From Adiantum capillus-veneris (taxonomy: Eukaryota; Streptophyta; Polypodiopsida; Polypodiales; Pteridaceae): a stretch of DNA of 60,000 bases. The stretch is taken from assembly GCA_014529385.2 (NCBI GenBank), contig CM043971.1, forward strand, positions 95,149,840 through 95,209,839, written 5' to 3'. Within the stretch, counting starts at the first letter, position 1, and every line of letters begins with the position of its first letter. The notes beneath the pieces were generated by a model. It made no database searches, was not told where the DNA came from, and saw only the letters and a list, made by a program, of their open reading frames with translations. Below are positions 1 to 10,998 of the stretch, piece after piece. The translations under genes and the position numbers were made by a program.

Positions 1-1079
1 AGCCTGTGCACCAGCATGGACCCAGGACAATGTAGCAAGCTAAAGGAATCTTGCATCAAGGCAGTTTCACTTGAGGACCATAACGAAGAGGTAAGTATGA
101 CTGAAGGTTTGGAGTTGGCTATTGCTCCAGAGGCTTGGCAGCCGAGCATGACTTTATTGTGTAATGTTATAGACTTACAGATGGGTAATGCCTCTAGTCT
201 ACTGAAGGGTGTTATAAACTTGGAGATGGGTAATGCCTCCAGTTTATGTGAGGGTGTTCAGAGTAAGTTTGATGATCAATATGCTGCCAACCTTTTAAGG
301 ATGTTCCAAACTCCTCCACAACACAGCATTGTGTTTGCATGGGATGCATCAAACCTATGGCTATGGCTAGCTGCTCTAACATATAGAGAGAAGATCAGCA
401 TGGAGATAAGAGCAAAGGAGCCATGGATAGACAAAAGCCTAATAGAATGCAAGAATGAAGACCTCATTCGCAATTTGGTACGTTTTTTTTACAAATAGTG
501 CATCCTCTCTTTGGAGAAAGGTAAGTGGATTACGCTTGAATTTAAGCCGCAAGGTAGGTGGCTTGCTATTAGCATCAGTAAAGGAAGCTGACATGTTTGA
601 GCACACCCAAAAGAAGCATGATATGCTCGCAGTTTTTTCTAGTCATGGTAGTAATCAGGATTCTGAAGACAACTTGAGCTCACCACACCAACAAGGCGTC
701 CATATATGGTGGATTCTTGGTACACTCTTGGGAATCATAATTTTCAGTTCTGTCTTTGCAGTAGCCAAGATGCTCATTTCCCCTCTCGCTAATGGTGGTT
801 ACAAATTTCATCCAATTTGGCATGCAAATTTTATTGTTCGGACACTGCAAACAATGATCCTATTTTTCACTTGGGATCCAGGAGGACATTGGCACAAATT
901 TCTGGAAGCCATGGGCTTCCCCTTTAATCAACCGACACTATTCCAAGGAACAAGTTATCACTCGGACCTGTTACAGATTCATGAATATCCCAGAAATCTC
1001 ACCAATGGCCAAATGGAATGGCTAGTTCAGAAGGCAACTCGATATCGGATCCTACAGCTAAGCGGAAGAAGATGGCTAA
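1..1079 (+). pseudogene. GAGTR-1: 3' unknown ORF with membrane segment (frameshifted)
   Basis: This is the 3' internal part of a gag-only LTR element; the 5' part lies outside the window. Position 1 aligns with about 59174, so this is a second copy of the GAGTR-2 ORF. The frame runs from the start to 498, where an extra T in a T-run near 484-491 causes a stop. The product then continues in another frame from about 455 to the LTR. It contains a short internal duplication (two copies of MGNASSL), a hydrophobic segment at about 708-790 (LGIIIFSSVFAVAKMLI) preceded by WW, and a C-terminal Trp-rich part. The purine-rich stretch just before 1080 (GCGGAAGAAGATGG) is the likely polypurine tract. I do not recognise the protein. 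An envelope-like role would be a guess based only on its position and the membrane segment. Confidence 0.55.
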
Positions 1080-1895
1080 TGATGGGGGCTTTTCACAAGC
1101 CAAGCTCACATACCCCTCTTCTCTCGTCCCCACCCCATGGAAACCTCCTCTTAGGGAGGGAGTGATAAAAGGAATTGAAAAAGTAAGAAAAAAAATAAAG
1201 TATGATTATGTAAATATATGAGAAAGGTAAAATAGGCCACCTCATGCCTGCGGGGCAGCCTATCCCCACCTTGCCTCCTTTTTCTTCACTGTTGCCCCGC
1301 CGTGTGTCCCTTTTCCTCTCCTCCACTCAAAAGGTCAACCCCCTCTCTCTTCCCCTTGTCCTTTCTCCTTTCTCTCTCCCTTGAAGCTACCCCACCCCCT
1401 GTCCTTACCAATAATGCACCCTAACTCACATGCCACCTCTCCTATCTTCCAAAACAGTATACCCCACCCCCCCTTTTCTCTCTCCTGTGACTCTCCCATG
1501 ATCCAAATACCCCCCTCTCTCTCTAAAATTTGAAATCTCTCTTGTCTTGTAGCCAGATGGCCTCCCCCACACTCACACACACTCAGTTTCACTGAAAAAG
1601 GTGCCCACAGACCCATCCCCACCCAGTGGTTACCTGATTTTCTTGTGTTCACACACATCTGCACACAGATTCACCTCTGAACACACTCCCCTCTCTCCCC
1701 TCTTGTAATTACTTTATTCTCCATATCACCTCTCACTTTTTTTCATCAACCCATCTCTCTCTTAGTCTCTCTCTCATGAGACTGCTGTTCTGGCACATAT
1801 ACACACAGCCAGACAAGTGGGGCCCACAGTCACATGACTATGTAGATAATGATTTCTTCATTTCTAAATTCTAGAATTTCTCCCCCCTCCTACCC

Positions 1896-1903
1896 TATAT
1901 AAA
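1896..1903 (+). promoter_or_regulatory. TATA box of GAGTR-1 LTR
   Basis: TATATAAA follows a C-rich stretch and is conserved at the same place in the other LTR (55665-55672). This is consistent with the U3 promoter. Transcription would start about 30 bp downstream, near CACACTAAACAC. Confidence 0.7.
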
Positions 1904-1964
1904 GAGGGTTCACCATCACACTAAACACACACACACAACATCACCAAAGAACACACTATGCACT

Positions 1965-2226
1965 GTGTGTGCCTAGTGCACACACACACATCCACACCAT
2001 CACCATCACCGCAATCACCATGCTTGTCTTGAGCATGACCTCTACACCCTTGGCTATGGAAGATGAAGGGCAACTAAATGAAGGACGATGGCCTAGTGTG
2101 TGCCTAGTGCACACACACACACATCCACACCATCACCATCACCGCAATCACCATGCTTGTCTTGAGCATGACCTCTACACCCTTGGCTATGGAAGATGAA
2201 GGGAAACTAAATGAAGGATGATGGCC
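1965..2226 (+). repeat. 131-bp tandem duplication inside the LTR
   Basis: Two direct copies (1965-2095 and 2096-about 2226) start GTGTGTGCCTAGTGCACACA. Each contains CACCATCACC runs and the GGCTATGGAAGATGAAGG segment. The LTR at 54841 has only one copy, so the duplication arose in this lineage after the two elements separated. It lies just downstream of the TATA box, in the probable R/U5 part. Confidence 0.85.
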
Positions 2227-2341
2227 ATAACCCTCCTGCGATTCTTCGCCATCAACTCCCACCTATCCTCCATGTGCTCTACCACTCTCTCCCTTCTCAT
2301 TCCCCTACCCTATGCTCCCCATTTCATCGCCTAATTCTCTA

Positions 2342-2347
2342 AATAAA
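2342..2347 (+). promoter_or_regulatory. Polyadenylation signal in GAGTR-1 LTR
   Basis: AATAAA followed by GCTTGAGG is conserved in the second LTR at 55976-55981. It lies about 440 bp after the TATA box, as expected for an LTR polyadenylation signal. Confidence 0.55.
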
Positions 2348-2513
2348 GCTTGAGGTTTTATGAGTATGTTTTCTTGCAATGTTTTGCCCATGTGAGGTGT
2401 GCGGAATTGCCACCTAGTCTTTTGTTTTGGAGTGAGCTTGTGTATGTGTGAAGGGTGTGCGGATTCGCCATCCTTTTGTGGTGCCTAAGTACTAAGCCGC
2501 TATACCCCCTCCC

Positions 2514-2516
<3 letters not shown>

Positions 2517-2557
<41 letters not shown>
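2517..2557. repeat. (CT)n microsatellite in LTR
   Basis: An uninterrupted CT dinucleotide run. The equivalent run in the other LTR (56148-56213) is longer and has one G interruption, showing length drift between copies. Confidence 0.95.
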
Positions 2558-2560
<3 letters not shown>

Positions 2561-2763
2561 TGATCTCATTCCCTTTCCTCTTCATCATTACTCCCAAGCA
2601 TCCATCTCTCTTGGATGAAAACTTTGTTATGGTGGTGTGTTGTTTGCGTCCTAGCCGTTGAAGCTAGGTGGTGCCCCCTGTTTGCTTTACCATGACAGGC
2701 TCGAGGCGCGCCATTCGGTCCCCGGTGTTTTAGAGGCCGTCGGGGTTCACTTTGCTCCCGTCA

Positions 2764-2777
2764 GTATGTATGGGTGG

Positions 2778-2833
<56 letters not shown>

Positions 2834-3022
2834 GTGTGCGCGTATATTTATATGTGGGTGTGTATGCGTGCGTGGGAACGGGGGGTTATTATATATATTT
2901 ATTTATTTATTTATTATTTTTTTTGTTGATTTATGGCGACGTTGTGGCAATGCATATACAGAGGGGTTTGAGGATGGTGAATGGGGGGTTGTGTGTATAT
3001 GTAGCATGTGTGTGTGTGTGTG

Positions 3023-3074
<52 letters not shown>

Positions 3075-3244
3075 TGGTGGCGCGCCTGTCGGTTGTGTAT
3101 AGAGAGAGCGTGAGCAGCGGTGTGGAGCTGGGTGCCGCCTTCGGGCGAGACAGAGTGCGAGAGAGAGAGCATGAGGGTGGGGGAGATGGTGAGGGAGGGG
3201 AAACGAGATAGGGTTGTACGTGGCCGAGAGCGCACGCGGGTGTG

Positions 3245-3299
<55 letters not shown>

Positions 3300-3491
3300 T
3301 TATGTGGCTTAGGGGTGGTTCTCACCAAGGGAAGAGAGGGAGAGAGAGGGGAATGTGAGATTGTGAGAGGGGGGGGGGGGGGGTGAGAGAGAGAGGATAT
3401 GGTGGGGGGTTTAGAGGATAGAGGAAGCGAGGGTGAGAGAGATAGAGGGAGGGAGAGAGGGGGATTTCCCTAAGGCCCGTTGTGGCTGCTC

Positions 3492-3566
<75 letters not shown>

Positions 3567-3717
3567 AGGGCTAGGTGTAGATAAGGGGGGCGTGTTTAGG
3601 CCAGTGGTCCGCCGTGGCGTGGGGAAGGAAGAAAACAAGGGGGGGGATGCTTAAGGCCAAAGGGAGTGTGGACGAGAGGGGCTGGGGTACGGCCCGCTGG
3701 GGCTGGAGTGTGGACAA

Positions 3718-3758
<41 letters not shown>

Positions 3759-3970
3759 GAGAATATTTGGAAGAGAGAGAGAGAGAGGATAATATCTGTG
3801 GCGGCCCGCCGGGGTTGGAGTGTGACAGAGGCACCAATGCACCTACCAGGCCGGATGATGCAGTGGCAAAGTAGGAGAGAGAGAATATTTAGCGGCGGAG
3901 CCAGGTAGTAAGAGAGAGAGATCGTCTTTTGGTGATAATGGAGGGGTGTGGCAAAACTAGCGGCGCCCCA
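2764..3970. repeat. Microsatellite-rich G-rich spacer
   Basis: This stretch holds no believable gene. It consists of (AT)n at about 2782-2811, (GA)n at 2812-2832, (GT)n at about 3007-3078, (GA)n at 3248-3297, a run of 12 or more G near 3371, (GA)n at 3494-3564 and (CA)n at about 3719-3756, set in G-rich DNA. Two diverged copies of a GGCCCGC(C/T)GGGG motif followed by TTGGAGTGTG or CTGGAGTGTG occur near 3690-3715 and 3802-3827. The open frames here are low-complexity Arg-Glu or His-Thr repeats. It may contain a decayed 3' LTR of the minus-strand gypsy to its right, but I could not define LTR ends. Confidence 0.7.
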
Positions 3971-5134
3971 CTAGTGGTTAACCTTGGGGGGGTATGGTGA
4001 ATGGTAAGGGCTTCTTTTTTTTCTTTTTTTTTGGGTAACAAACCTTTCCTTCCTTAGGGTGTGGTTCTCACGGTCACGGTTTCGAAAGCCGGCCATCAGT
4101 GTCGGCAATAGAATTTCTATTGGCAGTATGGGAGCAAGACCATAAACAAGGTTAAATGGTGTAGCATTTAATGTTGTTTTGAATGAAACTCGATAAGCCC
4201 ATAAAGAAAGCATGGAGATTCATTTCGCAGTCTGTCCTTCTTGAACTAACCACTTTGGTCAATACCAAGCTAAGAATTTTGTTCGTATGCTTAGCTTGTT
4301 CGTTTTCTTGTGGGTGATAGGGAGCTGATTTGTTATGGGTATGACCATAAACTCATTAAGCAAATACTCGATCACCTCATTAAGGAAATGAGTTCCCCGA
4401 TCGCTGAGAATTTCTATTGGCAGTCCATATCTCATGAATACATACTCATATAAGAATGCGGCAGTGGTTCTGGCATCATTCTTTTGAGTTATTTTAGCCT
4501 CGGCCCACTTAGTCAAATAGTCCGTAGCTACAATAATATATTGAGCGTGGGTTCTATAAGCAGGTGGTTGTATTGGCTCAATAAAATCTATACCCCATTT
4601 TGTGAAAGCTCTTGCCCCCATCATTGGTCTTAAGGACATGCTATCTACACGTGTTGGCATTTCTGCTCGTTGACAAGCATCACATCTTCGAACATATTCT
4701 TTGGCATCTGTAAAAAGTGTTGGCCACCATATGCCCGCCATTAAGATTTCTCTTGCGGTGGTCTCACTAGAAAAGTGACCTTCAGCTAATCCAACATGTG
4801 CTTGTTCTATAATCAAAATATACTAGTCTTCATTTGCACAAAGACGCAAATATTGATCCTTACCTCTTAGATACAATTGGTTTCCAATAAGAGAATAGTC
4901 TCTTGCTTCAATTTCAATTGCTCTTTGACGGCTTTTACTCATATCCTTAGGAAATATTCAGCTTGATAAGTAAGTAACCAGATAGTTACTCCACTTAGGA
5001 ACATGCGACATGTGAAACAATGTTACAAGAGTTATGGGTGTTTGTTTTTGACATTGAGGACAATCCTTCACAAATGAGTGAACATCACTCCTCATAGTTG
5101 GCCAAAATACTCCAAGTCTCAAAATTCGTCGCAT
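3971..5134 (-). pseudogene. GYP-D integrase, 3' part (Ty3/gypsy, decayed)
   Basis: On the minus strand this reads as a gypsy integrase. It has an HHCC-type zinc-binding segment (HVGLAEGHF ... WWPTLFTDAKEYVRRC..C), preceded by a second CPQC-type finger near 5060. The catalytic core has its first Asp in KWGIDFIEPI and its second in LSDRGTHFLNE. The block that should carry the catalytic Glu (usually ..GQAESTNK) is frameshifted and reads with Lys at that position. A stop interrupts the linker near 4825. The tail WAYRVSFKTTLNATPFNLVYGL is typical of gypsy integrases. It joins in frame to 12840-13679 when the insertion between 5144 and 12830 is removed. It is certainly non-functional. Confidence 0.85.
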
Positions 5135-5143
5135 AGTTTGATC
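5135..5143. repeat. 9-bp target-site duplication, left (AGTTTGATC)
   Basis: AGTTTGATC here is repeated exactly at 12831-12839. Removing one copy and everything between restores an uninterrupted integrase reading frame through the EDQT codons. This proves an insertion event. Confidence 0.9.
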
Positions 5144-5195
5144 GGGGATAATAATTTTGTAAGCTTTTAGTTTAGAGCTTTTTGCACAAATTTAG
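5144..5195 (+). repeat. MUL-1 left terminal inverted repeat (diverged)
   Basis: It begins GGGGATAATAATTTTG and contains TTTAGAGCTTTTTGCACAA. It pairs with the reverse complement of about 12780-12830, which begins GAGTGTTTATTTTTTG. The outer 30 bp are poorly matched and the inner 18-19 bp are strongly matched. Confidence 0.6.
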
Positions 5196-6482
5196 AACTT
5201 TTTTAATTGTGTGCTCAAATAGACTCATTGTACATGACAATGCTCCCAAACATACAACCCTTTGACATAATTTTATCCGAGGACATTCATTAGTAAAATT
5301 TTCATATATCACGTGTGTTTACCAAAATCATTTTTAATTACCCCTTATACCTCTCTTGTACACATGAATTTGTAAACTTACAAGAAATGAAAATCCCTGC
5401 TATTGAATGCACGTGCTATGTTACATATACTTTAGTGAAGTCTGTGGGGATTTTATATCAATTTATTTAAGTAAGAGTTTATATTAAAATATCTATGTTG
5501 TATGCAAAGTTACATTCAACAATAACATTTTTTGGATTCTTTAAGCTAATACATGATTCATATCAAAAATATATGTTATGTATACCCATTCTATCCCCCC
5601 AAAAAAAGCCTTTTACATACTTGTTCTATAGACATATGTCTTTTCTCTTGTTTATTAATGGCTAACTGAAAACTTTAAGGTTACTGAGGACACAATGTAG
5701 CCTTTCTCTTCACAAAGAAGGGCAAGAGGTAATTGCTCCACTAGTCTAGATCCAGTCATTTTGTAGTCTCAAAGGGTATTCAAAATTAAATTAGTGGTAG
5801 ATGTAATGTCTAGTATATAATGCAAAATGTTTCTCAAACATCATACTTTGTCCCTACCTTGTAAAGTGAATCATTGCTAGATATACTACACTGCATATAA
5901 TGAGGCTCCCAGCGCCGCCCCCCCTCCCCAATAGTACCAAGGACAACACCTATTTCAACATCTCATCGTGAATATCTTAAATGATGCAATGCCTTCAAAT
6001 GCAAGAATGGATGGTTGTATTGGGGCAGAAGTCCTTGTCCCCATTTGAACAAAAAAAACCAAAACTTTTAAGTGCTCTAGACCCTGCCATGTTAGGAATT
6101 CCTTGCCACGCTCATATGTGTTTAATGGTCACACAATTTCACACCATGCATTATGTACGTTGCAAATGGCATACAAGTTGAGCTTAACCTTGCCATCTTT
6201 CTATATAAATATAATGGAGAGATGGCATTGTATGAGGATTGAGAAAACTACCATTTCCATGCTATCAAAGATCATGTGAGGTGGCAATTGTGAAGATTCC
6301 TATTAATGAATTTTTTTCCAAATCGAGTGTACATAGTATTCGGAAAAATATAGGAAGGTTATTGCATTTTTTGCATCTTTATTCACACCCACACAACTTT
6401 GTAATGCAATCAAAACAATCCAGTGAGATCTTTGAGATCTATTCCATGAGTCTTGAATTGGATATCTATTATCGAAGAGGGA

Positions 6483-6485
<3 letters not shown>
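5196..6485. other. AT-rich non-coding interior of MUL-1
   Basis: AT-rich sequence with no credible reading frame, no recognised domain and no RNA gene. The only ORFs are short (about 66 codons at 5981) and lack family features. Confidence 0.5.

Positions 6486-6546
<61 letters not shown>
6486..6546. repeat. (CT)n microsatellite
   Basis: An uninterrupted CT run of about 30 units inside MUL-1. The Ser-Leu or Arg-Glu frames across it are artefacts. Confidence 0.95.
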
Positions 6547-6547
<1 letters not shown>

Positions 6548-7010
6548 GCAACAAAAGAAGTATTGCTAAAATTTAACCACTAGTTGTGCAAGGTGGGAAA
6601 TCCATGCTTCAAGAGATTAGGTATCAATAATGAAAGATTCAAGGAAAATACCCTTACAGAAACCATACCTTAACAAAGTAGCAAGAGGTTGCCACTACCA
6701 AATCCATAGAGAGTACGACCCTATCGCTTGAGAGCATACAAAACATCCATGGTAGTGATAGTTTTCGGGTAGGCATGTTTGTGTAGGTTATAGCATCTGA
6801 AATGACAGTCTCCAAGAAGATATTGAGCACCTCTAGTTTCCTTGTAGCTTAGGCCACTGATGCATTTCACACCACCCCTACGAGCAAGCCTTCAAATGGC
6901 AGGCTTGGCAATGTCCTGAATTTTTTCACACAAACCCTTTCCATGACCCTTCCATCCTTTCTCTTTTTGGCATGCTTGCATTTCTCTCCCCTTACCCATA
7001 ATATAGGCTT

Positions 7011-7139
<129 letters not shown>

Positions 7140-7622
7140 GCACCCAAATACAGAGGGAACCTTCCCACCAAGAGTTGGACAACAATCTATTCACATGTAG
7201 AAAAAATATTCTTCGCTCAAAATCTATACACATCGTGGGCTTGCTATCTACCGGAGCCTGACCAGTGCTATTCATTGTCATTGGTCTTCAAAACTTCAAG
7301 TTGCAAGACTCTAGAGGAGCTTGCTAGGCTTATCCTGAATATGACAGCTTCTATAAGCACCTTCACCACATACTTGTTGTGACCAATCTCATTCCTAGCA
7401 ACTACGGGGATTGCTCCTCTCCGCGTACTCTAGTGAAATGAATGACTTTTGCCAGCACCACCCACGTAAACGTTGCTATGTCCATACGAGTAAGCAAAAT
7501 GCCAAGAGGAAATGTGAGCCCCAGGACGTAAATCCTTCTTCATGACACAATTGGAAAAAAGGACCATACCTGTCTCCTGTCTTTTGCTTCTCTGTGGGTG
7601 CGAAGGCAAGAAAGAAAGTCAA

Positions 7623-7757
<135 letters not shown>

Positions 7758-7939
7758 AGGACGCATCTTGATATTCCTTGTCCACAACATTATTATTATA
7801 CTAGAAGCTCAAGAGCTTTCCGATACCCTGCTATATCTCGGTCAATATTGTCGTCAAAATTGTCTATCATGCCTAACTACAAGCAACTCATGCTGCTGTC
7901 GGGCTTCCTTTCCCGTAGTTGTGCATATTGTGTTCACAT

Positions 7940-8088
<149 letters not shown>

Positions 8089-8354
8089 CCCACAAGAAGT
8101 TTTGGACAAATTCTCACAATAATCTCCACATTGTGGCTTACCTCAACATCATGAGGGAGGCATAGCATACCTAGCTAGGTACAAATGGGGGCCGGGGGTC
8201 CTCTGACCTCAATCGTACCTAGTTAGGTGTGCATCACCTGATCTGGGGCAGACGTTCATGATGTTATGCATTGTATGAAAAGCACTGAAAAAGACTATGT
8301 TTTTCGGCATTAGAAAATTTCTAAACCTTTTTGTGCACAAACATACACATATAA

Positions 8355-8726
8355 TCAATTGGCTAAACCAAAATCAAAATACTTACCTGCACTAATTTTC
8401 TCGATGCTATGTATTTGTTCATCTTGACTGATTGATTGATGAAGCGATACATACCCGCAAATTGAGTCAGTGCCTAGGGACTCACATACTCTCCAGCAGC
8501 ATTTTGGGCCCCTGCAATTAGTTAAGTTGTTCACGACGTGAACTTGATCAAAACTGAACAAGAACGTAGTGTGGATGTCGTGAGGATCATTGCAGATGTT
8601 GTTGTTATCGCCATTGCTACGTCGATGGCAGCATGTTGAAGTTGATCTCTTGGCGCTGTATCTTCTCTGCAGGGTCATGTCTGAACTGTTTGGACCAATC
8701 CGTTGCGTAGCCATGTCAAGTTTCAA
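8355..8726 (-). other. Possible captured exon fragment in MUL-1
   Basis: An open minus-strand frame of 123 codons (first true ATG near 8714) shows exon-like signals. A pyrimidine/TTGCAG acceptor lies near 8512 and a strong CAG|GTAAGT donor near 8386. Several alternative frames are also open. No domain is recognisable. Mutator-like elements often pick up gene fragments, so a Pack-MULE-style capture is possible. This rests on splice-site appearance alone and may be chance. Confidence 0.2.
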
Positions 8727-9376
8727 GGAATGTGATTCTGTGTGATGAATCCTTGAAAATCAAGATGCTAATTATTGTTTAGTGAATTGAGGGGACTGAA
8801 TCATTGATTACAAGCAGAGGGAGACTGTCAAAATATTTAATGACACCATGAAAATGAAAAGTGTCCTATGGAGAGCCTCTAACACGAGTAAAAATTAGCT
8901 TGCGGTGTAGTTAGTATTAATGAGCAAATGAGTTAGCAGCTTGTGATGATGATGAAGATACCGTGAGAGGGCAGAGCAAGCAAGACTATAAACTGCTGGC
9001 AAACGGTGCGTGTAAGCTTATTGACCGAGGTATAGCATGGTATAGCAGGCGAGAAAGATATTGTGAATCTCCATTCCATTTGGCTTGCATGTGCATGAGA
9101 ACCCAAGAAGCAGTACCACACGAGCGTTCAACGATGAAGAAAAAACAATCAGCTTTGCGGTAGCTCCACCTCAACACTCCGACTCTGTGGAGCATTCCTG
9201 TTCGGTCGCATTGTCGTACACCATTGGCAGCTCCAGGCAGCGAGTTAGTTATATAACTCGAGTGGGCAGAAACAAGGTGCAGAGAGGTCTCACCATCTCA
9301 GGGAAGTGGCAAGTGATCAAAAACAAGGAATTAACACGATAGCATGCAGGCATTCGCTAGAATCTTCTCCCTTGGC

Positions 9377-9529
<153 letters not shown>

Positions 9530-9740
9530 CGTTCATGAGCACGCAGTCCGTCTGCGCGCGCGTGGATGGATAGGAAGCTCAAGATATAGAAATTAATTTT
9601 TAGAACTTTTTGTGTCACAAGGTGGCGTAAGTTCACATGGGATGGGGAAAAGGTCGCTAAGCGTAACCTTGAGCTATTTGAAAATTCAAGAAATTAGCTA
9701 CTTGAGAGGGGAGCAAAAACGAAATTGTGACTTAGATTTT

Positions 9741-9984
9741 ACAAAAAAATAGAACGAATATGTTAAAAATATAGCTTAATTCATAGAAATTGGAGTGCTT
9801 TTATTTGATGAAAAATACCCACATTGGTGAACGCACATGTAGTCCGTCTCCGCACATAGTTTTCATCACAGCGTGGACAGACTGCGTGCTCATCCACCAA
9901 CATGGGTATTTTTCATCAAATAAAATCACTCCAATTTCTACATATTAAACCATATTTTCAACATACCCGTTCTATTTTCTTGCA
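9741..9984. repeat. Fold-back element with about 113-bp inverted arms
   Basis: The left arm (9741-9853) and right arm (9871-9984) are imperfect inverted repeats around a loop of about 17 bp. Matched blocks include AAATTGGAGTG, TTTTATTTGATGAAAAATACCCA and CACGCAGTCTGTCCACGC. A third partial arm copy lies at about 9536-9565, next to the long TC tract. It could be a MITE or fold-back transposon inside MUL-1. No target duplication was defined. Confidence 0.75.
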
Positions 9985-10312
9985 AATTACAGGCACATAG
10001 GATGTTTGCCCTTGGGACTATGTGCACCTTGCCCTAGTTTATTCCTTTACTGATTGTAAAAAATATTTTATGTTACTTACGCACTTGCAGCTGGTGGCAA
10101 GCAATTCTAGATAGCACAAAACATTGGATGCATGAGAGACAACTTGATCATCAACACGATCACCCATTGCTAAGTTTGTGAGTTGGGATTACCAAGCATC
10201 TTGCCAACAATAACACATCTGGACAAAATACATATGAAGGTCCATCAGCCACACTTTCTTACACACGGCATTAAACACAAACACCACACATCACTTTTTC
10301 TTGGGTCTTATC

Positions 10313-10314
<2 letters not shown>

Positions 10315-10372
<58 letters not shown>
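10315..10372. repeat. (AG)n microsatellite
   Basis: A pure AG run of about 29 units. Confidence 0.95.
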
Positions 10373-10373
<1 letters not shown>

Positions 10374-10617
10374 AACCAAGCGAACCAAACAAGATCACTT
10401 GCACATGATACGCATGATTGGGAGAAAATTTTTATGTAGGATGATAAGAAAATTTGGGTTTGATCTCAATAGAAAACTTTAGGTTTCTAGCGCTTTTCCC
10501 TACTATGAGGATAAGATTGGTTCACATTAATCTCTCACAAGCTGACAATGATTTTTTGTTTACGCGATATGCTCTTGCAATATATCTTTTATATAAATGA
10601 AAGGCTATTGATCAATA

Positions 10618-10998
10618 GTGTCTTTGAAGTTTTGTGGAATGTATAAGGTGGATTGGTTCACTCCCCCTATCAAATTGTTGAGGGTGAACTGGTCAAAAGA
10701 GAAGTGGCTAAAAGGTATAAACAACATTTGGGAAGTAAAATGGCCAAGCCCAATGAAGATAATCACTTGGAATTTGTTGTGGGGGTTTATCCCTACTAGG
10801 AGTAAGATTCTTGACAAGGGTATTGACACAAACACTTGCTCTGGGTGCAAAGTAGCTTTGGAGGATCCCTTGCATCTTCTCAAGGACTACCCTTCATTGC
10901 AGGGTCTTGTCACCAAGATCTACAAATGGGTACACCCAAATAGTCAGATATTTCTATCTCAAGTAGATTTAGAAATCCCAAAACATTTGTGTCCTTGA
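10618..10998 (+). pseudogene. LINE retrotransposon fragment: zf-RVT zinc-binding domain
   Basis: The frame has the pattern of the zinc-binding domain that follows the reverse transcriptase in plant non-LTR retrotransposons. It shows the IW..KWPSPMKIITWNLLWGFIPTR block, then a CSGCKVALEDPLHLL segment with the C..C and H ligands; the usual H..C end has decayed to KDYPSLQG. Only this C-terminal piece is present, with no RT core nearby and no ORF1. It is a 5'-truncated relic carried inside MUL-1. The first Met is not a real start. Confidence 0.6.

Larger units (their letters stand above)
1080..2763 (+). repeat. GAGTR-1 3' LTR (1684 bp)
   Basis: This long terminal repeat begins TGATGGG and ends CCCGTCA. 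The second copy at 54841-56426 has exact inverted ends, TGATGGG and CCCATCA. The two copies are collinear throughout; the main differences are a 131-bp tandem duplication here and a variable (CT)n tract. The LTR holds a TATA box and a polyadenylation signal. Its partner 5' LTR is outside the window. The candidate right-hand target duplication is GTATG at 2764-2768, which cannot be checked here. Confidence 0.85.

Noticed and set aside
1163-2763. LTR of GAGTR starting at TGATAAAAGG (1163) and at 54924
   Set aside because: Similarity between the copies extends about 83 bp further left, to TGATGGGGGC (1080 and 54841). That start gives exact inverted ends with CCCATCA and a clean insertion into the older gag, so the earlier start is correct.
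2752-3874. Several overlapping ORFs of 60-140 codons on both strands
   Set aside because: They consist of Arg-Glu, Leu-Ser, His-Thr or Val-Cys repeats produced by dinucleotide microsatellites. No unique domain sequence is present.
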